Positions 50,315 through 59,369 of a stretch of 64,000 bases of DNA are shown here, one piece after another. The translations under genes and the position numbers were made by a program. How positions within the stretch are numbered: position 1 is the first letter of the stretch; every line of letters begins with the position of its first letter. The stretch spans positions 2,914,001-2,978,000 of the forward strand of contig OZ260083.1 in assembly GCA_965284435.1 (NCBI GenBank), given 5' to 3'. The notes beneath the pieces are model-generated. The model was not told where the DNA came from. It did no database searches and saw only the letters and a program-made list of their open reading frames with translations. The stretch is from CAIYZT01 sp947461435. Lineage in GTDB: Bacteria > Pseudomonadota > Alphaproteobacteria > Rhodobacterales > Rhodobacteraceae.

Positions 50315-51442
50315 CTAAAGGACAGCGTCAATCGCCAAGGAAAGACGTTCCATTGTGGCAGGAATGTCTTTCAACTTATCCAACCCGAACAGCCCCAACC
50401 GGAAACTGCGATATTCGGCACCTTCGCCCACCTGCAAAGGAACACCTGCCGCGATCTGATACCCCAAAGCTTTGAATTTAGAGCCGTTCTGAACATCTGG
50501 ATCGGTGGTAAAGCTGACCACGACGCCCGGGGCCTGAAACCCTTCGGCTGCCACGGAAACCACCCCGCGCCGTGTCAAAAGCGCGCGAACTGCGTGACCC
50601 AATTCCCACTGCGCAGCTTTTGCTTCATTGAATCCCATGGCCTTGGTTTCCAGCATCGCATCACGAAAACCGACGATCGCATCGGTTGGCATTGTGGCAT
50701 GATAAGCATGCCCACCTTTCTCATAGGTCTCCATGATCGAACGCCATTTTTTCAGATCGATCGCAAAACTGTTTGACGTGGTCTCGGCCAACCGTGTTTC
50801 CGCGCGCGGCCCCATGACGACAACCCCGACCGCAGGAGATGCCGACCACCCCTTTTGAGGCGCAGAAATCAGCACATCAACCCCGGTGGCCGCCAAGTCC
50901 ACCCAAATGCAGCCAGATGCTATGCAATCAAGCACCATGATTGCCCCCACATCATGCGCGGCCTCGGCCATTGCGCTGATATAGGCGTCGGACAGAATGA
51001 TGCCTGACGATGTTTCGACATGTGGCGCAAAGACTGCTTGCGGCTTGGTTTCACGAATTTTTGCGACGACATCCTCGATCGGCGGCGGCGCAAAGGCCGA
51101 CTGGGGGCCATTCCCAGACGCCCGAGCCATCACGACCGTGGTCGACTTGGCAAATCCGCCCGCGTCAAAAATCTGCGTCCAGCGATAAGAGAACCAGCCA
51201 TTTCGCACAATCAAGACATCGCCTTGCCCAAACTGGCGGGCCACGGCCTCCATCGCATAAGTCCCGCCCCCGGGGACAAGCGCAACCGAGGTTCCATTGT
51301 AGACTTCTTTCAATAGACCTGAAATGTCGCGCATCACGCCTTGAAAGCGCGCTGACATGTGATTCAGGCTGCGATCGGTGAAAACCACCGAGAATTCTTG
51401 CAAACCACCTTCGTCAATATGGGCGTGGGGCAATTGGGTCAT
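50315..51442 (-). CDS. Class V aminotransferase (serine/alanine-glyoxylate aminotransferase-like)
   Basis: 375 residues from an ATG with AGAGGA upstream. It is a PLP fold type I enzyme with the cofactor lysine Lys197 in ISAPQKGWSASP, cofactor loop LVPGGGTYAMEAVA, and LDCIASGCIWVDLAATG. From memory, the N-terminal FTDRSLNHMSARFQGVMRDI corresponds to the family pattern LNHRSxxF. Related to SgaA (10732-11928) but clearly distinct, it could be an alanine-glyoxylate or phosphoserine-like enzyme. It lies 73 bp downstream of two Lrp/AsnC genes on the same strand, which suggests amino-acid-responsive control. Confidence 0.82.
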   Translation of the reverse strand: MTQLPHAHIDEGGLQEFSVVFTDRSLNHMSARFQGVMRDISGLLKEVYNGTSVALVPGGGTYAMEAVARQFGQGDVLIVRNGWFSYRWTQIFDAGGFAKSTTVVMARASGNGPQSAFAPPPIEDVVAKIRETKPQAVFAPHVETSSGIILSDAYISAMAEAAHDVGAIMVLDCIASGCIWVDLAATGVDVLISAPQKGWSASPAVGVVVMGPRAETRLAETTSNSFAIDLKKWRSIMETYEKGGHAYHATMPTDAIVGFRDAMLETKAMGFNEAKAAQWELGHAVRALLTRRGVVSVAAEGFQAPGVVVSFTTDPDVQNGSKFKALGYQIAAGVPLQVGEGAEYRSFRLGLFGLDKLKDIPATMERLSLAIDAVL

Positions 51443-51515
51443 GGCGTCCTCTGGCTTGAAAGTTTTGCATTAAGCTAGAACCATTCGGCCCAAGGACCAG
51501 TTCATTTCCGACATC

Positions 51516-51992
51516 TTATTGTCCAAGTGGGCCGGGTCTGCGTTCTTCTGTCAGCAAAACATTCGCTTCGACCTGTCCAACACCCGGCAAGGTCATGATC
51601 CGCCGCCGCAAAACGCGTTCAAAATCGGCGATGTCACGGGCCACGACACGCAAGCGGTAGTCAAACAGGCCCAGCACATGCTGCACCACCTGTACCTCAG
51701 GAATGGCCGTGACGGCGCGCTCGAAATCTTCCAAACTGACGCGGCCCTTTGTTGCCAATTTCACACCCAAAAACACGGTCACACCAAAGCCCAATCGAGC
51801 GCGATCAACTTCGCGGCGCAAACCGGAGATAATGCCGGCTTCTTCCATCCGGCGAACACGTCGCCAAGCTGCTGGCTGGGACAGGCCAAAACGGCGACCC
51901 AATTCCCCTGCGGAAATCTCGCCGTCTTGCACCAGCGCACGGAGCATGGACCGATCCACATCATCAAGGTCAAGAATATCCGAACTGCTCAA
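51516..51992 (-). CDS. Lrp/AsnC-family regulator (second of tandem pair)
   Basis: 158 residues from a TTG at 51990-51992, with AAGGA 7 bases upstream; TTGA overlaps the stop of the preceding regulator. N-terminal helix-turn-helix: LDDVDRSMLRALVQDGEISAG, RRFGLSQPAAWRRVRRMEEAG. C-terminal RAM ligand domain: FGVTVFLGVKLATKG, VQHVLGLFDYRLRVVARDIA and RIMTLPGVGQVEANVLL. It forms oligomers that wrap DNA and respond to amino acids. It is co-translated with its paralogue, and the two may form hetero-oligomers. Confidence 0.87.
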   Translation of the reverse strand: MSSSDILDLDDVDRSMLRALVQDGEISAGELGRRFGLSQPAAWRRVRRMEEAGIISGLRREVDRARLGFGVTVFLGVKLATKGRVSLEDFERAVTAIPEVQVVQHVLGLFDYRLRVVARDIADFERVLRRRIMTLPGVGQVEANVLLTEERRPGPLGQ

Positions 51993-52447
51993 AGGGGAAG
52001 TCCTTCGCTGTCTTTGATGGTCGAGATCAGCATCAAAGCCTCAACTTCGGCAATATGCGGCAAGGACAAGATCCTTTCGCGGTAGACCTGTTGATAGTGC
52101 TGCATATCGCGCGCAATCACATTCAAACGAACATCTACCCGGCCCAAGAAGGTCTCAATCCCCAAAACCTCCGGCACTCTGCGGGCCTCATCGATGAATT
52201 CGTCAAACGCGCGTGCATTTGTCTTGTCGAGGGTAAAGCGTAAAGACACTTCCACCTCAAAACCAAGCTTGCGCCAATCAATCATGGCGCGCGTCGCGCG
52301 AATAACGCTCCCTTCAGCCAGCTTGTCGAGCCGCCGCCCCAAGGTTGCCACTGTCAGACCAGCCCGATCGGCCAAAACCGTCCGCGGTGCCGAAGGGTCT
52401 GCCAAGACTTGGCGCAGCAGACGGCGATCCGTATCATCGATGTGCAT
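51989..52447 (-). CDS. Lrp/AsnC-family regulator (first of tandem pair)
   Basis: 152 residues. Helix-turn-helix: DTDRRLLRQVLADPSAPRTV, ADRAGLTVATLGRRLDKLAE. RAM domain: FEVEVSLRFTLDKTN, VLGIETFLGRVDVRLNVIARDM and RILSLPHIAEVEALMLIST. It is divergent from ilvC across 129 bp that hold an inverted repeat with flanking direct repeats, a likely operator for this protein. With the next regulator it overlaps by 4 bp. The effector is probably an amino acid; control of ilvC is inferred from position only. Confidence 0.87.
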   Translation of the reverse strand: MHIDDTDRRLLRQVLADPSAPRTVLADRAGLTVATLGRRLDKLAEGSVIRATRAMIDWRKLGFEVEVSLRFTLDKTNARAFDEFIDEARRVPEVLGIETFLGRVDVRLNVIARDMQHYQQVYRERILSLPHIAEVEALMLISTIKDSEGLPL

Positions 52448-52462
52448 GATTTTTCGACAATC

Positions 52463-52498
52463 TTTCTATTCTGCGAATGATCCTTTCGCATTTCTATT
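52463..52498. promoter_or_regulatory. Operator-like repeats between Lrp pair and ilvC
   Basis: TGCGAA (52472-52477) and TTCGCA (52485-52490) form a perfect inverted repeat with a 7-bp spacer. TTTCTATT flanks it on both sides (52463-52470 and 52491-52498), a 28-bp period. The element lies 16 bp upstream of the Lrp start and 79 bp upstream of ilvC, fitting binding by an Lrp-type protein. Confidence 0.6.
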
Positions 52499-52576
52499 AG
52501 AAGACGTCAAATTTGGCGCTTATGTGCGGCTCAACTTACCTAGGTTTCGACCACAACCAACCAAGGGGATACGGCG

Positions 52577-53599
52577 ATGCGCGTTTATTATGACCGTGAC
52601 TGCGATGTGAACATCATCAAGGACAAAAAAGTTGCGATTCTCGGCTATGGCAGCCAAGGCCACGCGCATGCGTTGAACTTGCGCGATTCGGGTGCAAAAA
52701 ACATCGTTATTGCCCTGCGCGAAGGGTCCGCCTCCGCCGCTAAGTGCGAAAAAGAAGGCCTGAAGGTGATGGGCATTGCCGAAGCTGCGGCCTGGGCTGA
52801 TCTGATCATGTTCACCATGCCCGATGAATTGCAGGCGGCGACGTACAAGAAGTACGTCCACGACAATATCCGCGACGGCGCAGCCATTGCCTTTGCGCAC
52901 GGGCTGAACATTCACTTCGGCTTGATTGAACCAAAAAAAGGCGTCGACATCATCATGATGGCCCCTAAAGGCCCCGGCCATACGGTGCGCGGCGAATATG
53001 TGAAGGGCGGCGGCGTTCCTTGTCTTGTAGCCGTTCACCAAGACGCGACGGGTAAGGCTATGGAAATTGGCCTTTCCTATTGCTCAGGCATCGGCGGCGG
53101 CCGTTCGGGGATTATTGAAACAAACTTCCGTCAAGAATGTGAAACCGACTTATTCGGCGAGCAGGCAGTTTTGTGCGGCGGTCTAGTTGAATTGATCCGC
53201 ATGGGCTTTGAAACCCTCGTTGAGGCTGGCTATGAGCCCGAAATGGCCTATTTCGAATGCCTTCACGAAGTAAAATTGATCGTCGACCTGATCTATGAAG
53301 GCGGCATTGCGAACATGAACTATTCGATCTCGAACACGGCAGAGTATGGCGAATACGTATCCGGCCCGCGTATTTTGCCTTACGAAGAAACAAAAGCCCG
53401 CATGAAAGCCGTGCTGACCGATATCCAGACCGGCAAATTCGTCCGCGACTTCATGCTTGAAAATTCGGTTGGTCAACCTTTCTTCAAGGCAACCCGCCGC
53501 ATCAATGACGAACATCAGATTGAAAAGGTCGGAGAAAAACTGCGCGCCATGATGCCTTGGATTTCCAAGGGAAAGATGGTCGACAAAGCGCGGAACTAA
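52577..53599 (+). CDS. ilvC: Ketol-acid reductoisomerase
   Basis: 340 residues, the usual length for the short class I enzyme. It has an N-terminal Rossmann NADPH domain (VAILGYGSQGHAHALNLRDSG) and FAHGLNIHFGLIEP, and a C-terminal knotted helical domain with metal residues (ETDLFGEQAVLCGG, FECLHEVKLIVDLIYEGG, SNTAEYGEY). It performs the second step of valine and isoleucine synthesis, a methyl shift plus reduction. AAGGGG lies about 9 bases before the ATG. Divergence from the Lrp pair suggests control by them. A hairpin follows the gene. Confidence 0.97.
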   Translation: MRVYYDRDCDVNIIKDKKVAILGYGSQGHAHALNLRDSGAKNIVIALREGSASAAKCEKEGLKVMGIAEAAAWADLIMFTMPDELQAATYKKYVHDNIRDGAAIAFAHGLNIHFGLIEPKKGVDIIMMAPKGPGHTVRGEYVKGGGVPCLVAVHQDATGKAMEIGLSYCSGIGGGRSGIIETNFRQECETDLFGEQAVLCGGLVELIRMGFETLVEAGYEPEMAYFECLHEVKLIVDLIYEGGIANMNYSISNTAEYGEYVSGPRILPYEETKARMKAVLTDIQTGKFVRDFMLENSVGQPFFKATRRINDEHQIEKVGEKLRAMMPWISKGKMVDKARN

Positions 53600-53615
53600 A
53601 TCTGAAACACACCCC

Positions 53616-53645
53616 TAAAAAGGGCCGAAGGGAAACCTTCGGCCC
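53616..53645. terminator. Terminator between convergent ilvC and aldehyde dehydrogenase genes
   Basis: GGGCCGAAGG (53622-53631) pairs perfectly with CCTTCGGCCC (53636-53645) around a GAAA tetraloop. Leftward it is followed by five U (53617-53621), making a strong terminator for the aldehyde dehydrogenase gene. Rightward the U-run is missing, so it serves ilvC less well. Confidence 0.85.
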
Positions 53646-53649
53646 AACG

Positions 53650-55053
53650 TCATTTCAAATAGGCCAACAAAAGGCGCACCATCCGTTTGACCCTTGAACC
53701 ATAAGGCGGAAACAGCAGGGTCAGGAGGGTAAACTGGTTTTTCATGACTGGTTTCAAGTGGCTGAACGTGTCAAAACCCGCACGCCCATGTCCTGCGCCC
53801 ATCCCCGAAGCGCCAACCCCACCAAAGCCAACATTGCCATGAATAAAGGGCATCAATGTCAGGTTGACACCAACGGATCCAGACTGTGTTGCGCCACTGA
53901 TCTGGGAAATCACGCTCCGACTTTTGGCAAAAATATATAATATCAACGGCTTGGGCGAGGCGTTTACTTTACAAATCACATCGGAAAGATCATCATAGGG
54001 GATCAACGGCAACAAAGGGCCGAAGATTTCCTCGTGCGATATTTCCATCTCGGGGGTGGTTCCCAAAAGCAGCCTCGGTGCGATTTTCGTTCGCTCTGGC
54101 TGGTCTTGTCCAAACGCTCGCACAGTGGCTCCCTTTTGAAGGGCGTCGTCCAAAAGGGCCATAAGACGGGAAAAATGCCGCTGATTGACGATCTGACAGT
54201 AGTCGGGCGATGCTCCAACGTCGGCACCGTAACTCAGAGCAAACTGCGCTTCGATCGTTTGAGCGAACGATTCAAGCAAGGATTGCGGTACAAAGACATG
54301 ATCTGGGGCCACGCAAATCTGCCCCGCGTTCACGCCCTTGCCCCAGACAATCCACCGCGCTGCGTCGACAAGATCAGCATCGTGCGTAAGAATTACCGGG
54401 GATTTTCCCCCAAGTTCCAATGTCACGGGGGTCAGATGATGGGCGGCTGCCTGCATTACGATGCGGCCCACAGCCGGGCTTCCTGTAAAGAAGATATGGT
54501 CAAAGCGCTGGGTCAGAAGGGCGCGCGATACCTCTGGCCCACCTTCGACGACCTGGACCAGCCCATCGGGGAAAGCCTGGGCGCAGATCTTGACCAACAG
54601 CGCCGATGTGGCCGGCGTCATCTCCGACGGTTTAAGGATCACTGCATTCCCCGCCGCGATGGCTGACGCAACGGGACCCAGTGCCAACAGCAAAGGGAAG
54701 TTCCACGGAGCAATAACGAGAACCACCCCCTTTGCTTGCGGCAAAATCCGTGTCGTTGTGCCGATCATCAATGGCGTGGGCCAAACCCGCCGGGGCCGCA
54801 TCCAGCGCGCCAAATGGCTGATAGCATGCGAGATTTCGGAAAGCGTTGGGATGATTTCGACAACATCCACTTCATCAGGGGCCTTGCCCTGATCCTGCCC
54901 AAGCGCGGCAATGATTTCTAAGCGATTGCGTCGAACCGTTTTCGCGAGGTTGGTCAGCGCAATCCGGCGCTGTTCATACCCAAAGCTTTCGCGCCGCTTC
55001 TGCGAGCTTTCGCGAAGCGTTTGAATCAAGGTGTCTATGGGGTAATCATTCAT
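53650..55053 (-). CDS. Coniferyl-aldehyde-dehydrogenase-type aldehyde dehydrogenase
   Basis: 467 residues of the short class 3-like ALDH group. NAD-domain features: VLVIAPWNFPLLLALGPVAS, ILKPSEMTP, FFTGSPAVGRIVM and TLELGGKSPVIL (catalytic Glu). The catalytic Cys lies in KGVNAGQICVAPDHVF. A C-terminal hydrophobic stretch (MKNQFTLLTLLFPPYGSRVKRMVRLLLAYLK) may associate with membranes, as in fatty-aldehyde dehydrogenases. It oxidises medium-chain or aromatic aldehydes; substrate not determinable. A terminator follows directly. Confidence 0.87.
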   Translation of the reverse strand: MNDYPIDTLIQTLRESSQKRRESFGYEQRRIALTNLAKTVRRNRLEIIAALGQDQGKAPDEVDVVEIIPTLSEISHAISHLARWMRPRRVWPTPLMIGTTTRILPQAKGVVLVIAPWNFPLLLALGPVASAIAAGNAVILKPSEMTPATSALLVKICAQAFPDGLVQVVEGGPEVSRALLTQRFDHIFFTGSPAVGRIVMQAAAHHLTPVTLELGGKSPVILTHDADLVDAARWIVWGKGVNAGQICVAPDHVFVPQSLLESFAQTIEAQFALSYGADVGASPDYCQIVNQRHFSRLMALLDDALQKGATVRAFGQDQPERTKIAPRLLLGTTPEMEISHEEIFGPLLPLIPYDDLSDVICKVNASPKPLILYIFAKSRSVISQISGATQSGSVGVNLTLMPFIHGNVGFGGVGASGMGAGHGRAGFDTFSHLKPVMKNQFTLLTLLFPPYGSRVKRMVRLLLAYLK

Positions 55054-55110
55054 TTGGCCGAACTCTAACGCCCGGTACGCTAGACTTGCAATCGCCGCCT
55101 TGGGGCAATC

Positions 55111-55773
55111 TTACCATTGGATTACTTTGCCTTCCCAATCAAAGAACCCACCTGTTTGGGCGGGCGTTAGGGAATCCAAAACGGTCATCAGGTTTTTAGC
55201 GGAGGTTTCAGTGCCAACCGCTGGCAGGTTTCCCCCATACTTCAAAGATAAAGGTGTTGCCACATGACCGGGATGCAAAGCCACGACCACGGATTGAGGA
55301 TGGCTGCGCGCAAGCTCTATCGCGCCCGTATGAATTAATTGGTTCAAAGCGGCCTTTGCCGCACGATAGGAATACCAGCCACCCAAGGCATTATCCCCAA
55401 TAGAGCCGACGCGTGCCGACAAGACGGCAAAGCGACAGTCCGCAGTCCGGCTCATCACCCTGACACAGTGCTTGAGAACAAGTGCAGGTCCCATGGCGTT
55501 AAGTGCGAACTGCTGCATCATCTGATCAGCTTCAAGACCGCGCAACGATTTCTCTGGGCCCACACCGGCCAGTTCCAGCGCGCCGGTCGCCACAAATATG
55601 CGGTCAAAAGCACCTTCCAGACCGCCCATGACCCTTGTCACGCTGTTTTCGTCCGTAAGGTCAAGACCATCACTGCGCCGGGATACACCTGTCACAGCAT
55701 ATCCCCTTTCCCCAAGCGCAATTGACAAAGCCGCCCCAATACCGCCCGTATCGCCAACCACCAATGCGCGCAT
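55111..55773 (-). CDS. Short-chain dehydrogenase/reductase (C-factor-like)
   Basis: 220 residues from the ATG at 55771-55773 with GGAGG upstream. It is a Rossmann fold with a cofactor loop that reads VVGDTGGIGAALSIALGERG, where family usage is TGxxxGxG. Catalytic Ser/Tyr/Lys are visible in VLSARVGSIGDN and WYSYRAAKAAL (YxxxK). It resembles C-factor-like SDRs of proteobacteria with unknown substrates. It points the same way as the aldehyde dehydrogenase gene 57 bp downstream, so co-transcription is possible. Confidence 0.83.
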   Translation of the reverse strand: MRALVVGDTGGIGAALSIALGERGYAVTGVSRRSDGLDLTDENSVTRVMGGLEGAFDRIFVATGALELAGVGPEKSLRGLEADQMMQQFALNAMGPALVLKHCVRVMSRTADCRFAVLSARVGSIGDNALGGWYSYRAAKAALNQLIHTGAIELARSHPQSVVVALHPGHVATPLSLKYGGNLPAVGTETSAKNLMTVLDSLTPAQTGGFFDWEGKVIQW

Positions 55774-55878
55774 CTTCAGCCTCCGTTGTTTCCTAATCAT
55801 ACGGGCCGCGACGTATTTCAGATCAGGCAAGCCGCCAACTTTGGCCAAAATATCAATGTTCTATGAGATGGAGTGGCC

Positions 55879-57222
55879 CTAAACCGCCTCTTGTACGGCG
55901 TCCACAATCTCACCCACGACGCGACGAAGCAGGTCTTCATCTTCACATTCGGCCATGACCCGGATCAAGGGCTCGGTTCCCGATTTACGGATCAATATCC
56001 GCCCCTTCCCCACCAGTGCGGCCTCATGTCGGGCGATCACCGCACGCACCTTCTCTGCTTCCAAAGGCTTTGCCCCCGCCGGAAAGTGTACATTCTTGAG
56101 CATCTGCGGCACCGAATGGAACTGCCGGATCAACTGGCTTGCCGGCTCGCCAGTGCGCGCCATTTCCGCCAAAAACTGTAACCCCGCAATCAATCCGTCG
56201 CCCGTTGTGGCATAGTCGGTCATCACGATGTGCCCCGATTGCTCACCGCCCAGATTGTAGCCGCCGCGTCGCATCGCCTCGACGACGTAGCGATCTCCAA
56301 CTGCCGTCCGCTCAAGCCGTAACCCTTTTCCGGCCAGATGCCGTTCCAGCCCCAGATTTGACATGACCGTGGCCACCAATGTGCCACCCTTTAGTCGTCC
56401 CTCTTCCGCCCAGCGCCCCGCCAGCAACGCCATGATCTGATCGCCATCGGCCACCTGCCCAGTCTCATCCAGAATCATGACCCGATCTGCATCACCGTCC
56501 AAACTGATTCCAACATGCGCCCCATGGGCAACCACCGCCTCCGCCGCGGTCTGAGTATAGGTTGATCCACAACGGTCATTGATGTTTGTCCCATTCGGCG
56601 AGACACCGACCGCAATGACTTCGGCCCCCAATTCCCAAAGCACATCAGGTGCCGCCTTATAGGCCGCGCCATTCGCGCAATCGATGACCACTTTCAGCCC
56701 ATCAAGCCTTACACCGGTCGGAAAGGTCGTCTTTACAAATTCTTGATAGCGCCCGCGCCCATCGTCAATCCGCTTAGCCCGGCCAATGTTCTCAGACGTG
56801 GCAAGATCAATCTCGCCAGCAAGCATCGCTTCAATCTGGGCCTCTGCATCATCGCTCAGCTTGAACCCATCGGGGCCGAAGAATTTAATACCGTTATCTT
56901 GGTGCGGGTTATGACTTGCGGAAATCATCACGCCCAGATCTGCCCGCATGCTGCGCGTCAGAAATCCAACTGCCGGAGTTGGGACCGGACCCAGCAGAAG
57001 CACGTTCATCCCCGTGCTACAAAGTCCAGCCGTCAAGGCATTCTCCAACATGTACCCTGACAATCGCGTATCCTTGCCAATCACCACTCGGTGCGAGGCA
57101 TGGTCATCGCGGCGGAAGAACCTCCCGGCGGCCGCACCCAACCGAAGGGCCATCTCGGCAGTCATCGGATAAACATTCGCCCGTCCACGCACGCCATCGG
57201 TTCCAAACAACTTGCGGCTCAT
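55879..57222 (-). CDS. glmM: Phosphoglucosamine mutase
   Basis: 447 residues from the ATG at 57220-57222. It begins with the family start RKLFGTDGVRGRAN and has the catalytic serine Ser103 in MISASHNPHQDNGIKFF, a metal loop (ISLDGDADRVMILDETG) and a sugar-binding GGEQSGHIVMTD; the C-terminal phosphate site is IRKSGTEPLIRVMAE. It interconverts glucosamine 6- and 1-phosphate for cell-wall precursor synthesis. Its start overlaps the folP stop by 4 bp, a conserved pairing (folP-glmM). Confidence 0.96.
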   Translation of the reverse strand: MSRKLFGTDGVRGRANVYPMTAEMALRLGAAAGRFFRRDDHASHRVVIGKDTRLSGYMLENALTAGLCSTGMNVLLLGPVPTPAVGFLTRSMRADLGVMISASHNPHQDNGIKFFGPDGFKLSDDAEAQIEAMLAGEIDLATSENIGRAKRIDDGRGRYQEFVKTTFPTGVRLDGLKVVIDCANGAAYKAAPDVLWELGAEVIAVGVSPNGTNINDRCGSTYTQTAAEAVVAHGAHVGISLDGDADRVMILDETGQVADGDQIMALLAGRWAEEGRLKGGTLVATVMSNLGLERHLAGKGLRLERTAVGDRYVVEAMRRGGYNLGGEQSGHIVMTDYATTGDGLIAGLQFLAEMARTGEPASQLIRQFHSVPQMLKNVHFPAGAKPLEAEKVRAVIARHEAALVGKGRILIRKSGTEPLIRVMAECEDEDLLRRVVGEIVDAVQEAV

Positions 57223-58205
57223 CCTGCCACTCCCTTCGTTACGGCCTGCCAAAGGCTCAGGGCCTGCCGGGTTTCGGCAACATCATGTACCCGGATCATC
57301 TGAATGCCTTGGGCAACCCCATGCAAAGCGACGGCAAGGGATCCGGGCATGCGCTTTGCGGCTTCAGCCTCTGCGCCAATCGTTCCAATGAAACGCTTGC
57401 GGCTTGCACCAAGCAAAACCGGCAAGCCGAGCCCATGAAACAAAGACAAGCGGTTCAACAAGACCAGATTGTGTTCCAAGGTTTTGCCAAATCCGATTCC
57501 GGGATCTATGGCCAATCTTGAACGATCAATCCCGGCAGCCACAGCCGCATCAATTCGCGTTGCCAGCGCGTCATAGACATCCAGAAGCACATTTTCGTAT
57601 CGCGGATCATCCTGCATCGTGCCCGGATCCGCGATCGAATGCATTAGGATGACAGGGCAGCCCTGTTGCGCCGAAAAGGCCGCCATTCCAGGATCATATT
57701 GCAATGCAGTGACATCATTCAAAATTGAAGCGCCCGCCGCAAAGGCCGCGCGGGCAACATCCGCCTTGCGCGTGTCAATGGAGATTGGAACCTCCAAGCC
57801 CCCTTCGCGAAGCGCTTCAATCACCGGGGCAGTGCGGGCGATTTCTTCGGATTCATCCACGAAAACGGCCCCGGGCCGCGTACTTTCACCACCAACATCC
57901 AAGATATCGGCCCCAGCGGCCATACGCCGTGCCGCCATTACGGCTGCATCAGCTTTCAAAAACAACCCGCCATCGGAGAAGCTGTCCGGCGTAACATTCA
58001 AGATCCCCATGACCCTTGGCACATCCAGGCTCAACCCTCCAAAGGTCGCGCGCGGCAAGCACAAAGCTTCAAGATTTGGGGCTCCAAGCTCAGCTGCCGG
58101 AACCACATAGGCTGAACGACCACGTTCTAGAACCTCAATGTGGGAGAACCAACACCATCCTCCGGCCAATGCAACTGCCTGTGAACCGCGTGCTTGGTCG
58201 GTCAT
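57219..58205 (-). CDS. folP: Dihydropteroate synthase
   Basis: 328 residues from the ATG at 58203-58205; a GTG further upstream (58251-58253) has no ribosome site. An N-terminal extension of about 60 residues precedes the TIM-barrel. Core motifs: VMGILNVTPDSFSDGG, DILDVGGESTRPGA, PISIDTRKADVARAA, ILNDVTALQYDPGMA, IDPGIGFGKTLEHN and LLGASRKRFIGTI. It joins the pterin with p-aminobenzoate. The order folB-folP-glmM on one strand is typical of Rhodobacteraceae. Confidence 0.95.
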   Translation of the reverse strand: MTDQARGSQAVALAGGWCWFSHIEVLERGRSAYVVPAAELGAPNLEALCLPRATFGGLSLDVPRVMGILNVTPDSFSDGGLFLKADAAVMAARRMAAGADILDVGGESTRPGAVFVDESEEIARTAPVIEALREGGLEVPISIDTRKADVARAAFAAGASILNDVTALQYDPGMAAFSAQQGCPVILMHSIADPGTMQDDPRYENVLLDVYDALATRIDAAVAAGIDRSRLAIDPGIGFGKTLEHNLVLLNRLSLFHGLGLPVLLGASRKRFIGTIGAEAEAAKRMPGSLAVALHGVAQGIQMIRVHDVAETRQALSLWQAVTKGVAG

Positions 58206-58353
58206 CGGAATGGGTCGAAAATAAATGCTCAATCCCTGCCTGCTTTTCTGCACAAAAGATCTTGCGGCCGCCCAAAGAGGTCAGACCCCGAAGTGCCCAG
58301 CCGTCACACCCGTTGGGATTAAGCCCAAGGTCGCAGACGGGCAAGTGAAAGCT

Positions 58354-59262
58354 TCAGGCTCTCTCAACCGCGACGCGGCTTCCTGCCGGCAAGGCCACAC
58401 TTCCGTGAACGATCAATCGATCTGCTGCCATTTGTTCAGCCAGCCAAAGCGCAAGCGCCACAGCGTCGCGGCTATGAGGCCCATCGGTGGCATCCAAGAC
58501 CATCTTTGAAGGCGCCCAGACCATCATTTGGCCGCGCTTTATGGCCCAGTCGATCTCGGTGCGGGTTTCCATAACCACGCAGCGTGGGTCCCGAGCAGCC
58601 AAAACCCAGGCGTTTTGTTCGATTGCCAGCATATCTACCCGGCGCTGTGTAGGCTTGTGGCCGGTTTGCGGTCGTTCTCCCTGTGGCAAACCCACAGTCA
58701 AGATCACAGGCAGGCCGCGCGCCTGCAATTCATCCAGCCGAGCGTTCAAGTCGGCGGATTCAATCGAAGCGTTGTCAAAGTAGACGACCAAAGGGTGCAG
58801 CGCTGCCTCTTGTCCATCGTGACCCACAACTTTAAGGGCCGCTTCAGCGCGCGACCGAACGATCTCGACACCTAATTTATAGGGACCCACGTCAAGCTTT
58901 TCGATGCGGACAAAAGCTCGCATCGCTTGCGGTTCAGCCAAAATCCGCTCTGCAACCCGTTCAGCCAGAGTTTCCAGCAAGTTCAGTCGCTCTGCGGCAA
59001 GTTCAAACGCGATCGCTTCAGTGATGCGATCATAGGACAAGATCCTGTCAACGTCGTCATTCAGCGGTTGGGGTGCAGCTCGCACCTCGACAACGACGTT
59101 GAACATCACGCGCTGCGTATGGCCCCGCTCTTTCTGAAACGCCCCTATTTCCACTTCGACCACATGGTCCCGAAGTGAAATCCGGTCCCGTGGGTCGGCA
59201 TTCGCCGACGCAACGGACCGTTCTTCGGGATGTGCGAAGGCAAGGCGAATATCAGTGGTCAT
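58354..59262 (-). CDS. folB: Dihydroneopterin aldolase fused to an amino-acid-kinase-like domain
   Basis: 302 residues. Residues about 28-140 are FolB-like (RDHVVEVEIGAFQKERGHTQ, YDRITEAIAFEL, LNLLETLAERVAERIL, VGPYKLGVEIVRSR with the active-site Lys). Single-domain FolB is about 120 residues, so about 160 remain. In that part HPLVVYFDNASIES, QARGLPVILTVGLP, DMLAIEQNAWVLAA, MMVWAPSKMVL and SRDAVALALWLAEQMAADRL recall amino-acid kinases of pterin pathways, but the GGS and GGG motifs are lost. It lies upstream of folP (148-bp gap). Aldolase assignment is firm; the extra domain is inferred. Confidence 0.82.
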   Translation of the reverse strand: MTTDIRLAFAHPEERSVASANADPRDRISLRDHVVEVEIGAFQKERGHTQRVMFNVVVEVRAAPQPLNDDVDRILSYDRITEAIAFELAAERLNLLETLAERVAERILAEPQAMRAFVRIEKLDVGPYKLGVEIVRSRAEAALKVVGHDGQEAALHPLVVYFDNASIESADLNARLDELQARGLPVILTVGLPQGERPQTGHKPTQRRVDMLAIEQNAWVLAARDPRCVVMETRTEIDWAIKRGQMMVWAPSKMVLDATDGPHSRDAVALALWLAEQMAADRLIVHGSVALPAGSRVAVERA

Positions 59263-59369
59263 CTCTGTCTCGGCTTATCACGGAATAAGGACACGGTATC
59301 CCTTGCACCGTCACTTACCATGATCTTGTCCGACATACCCTGCAGAATTGCCGACATCGGCAAGAAGGG

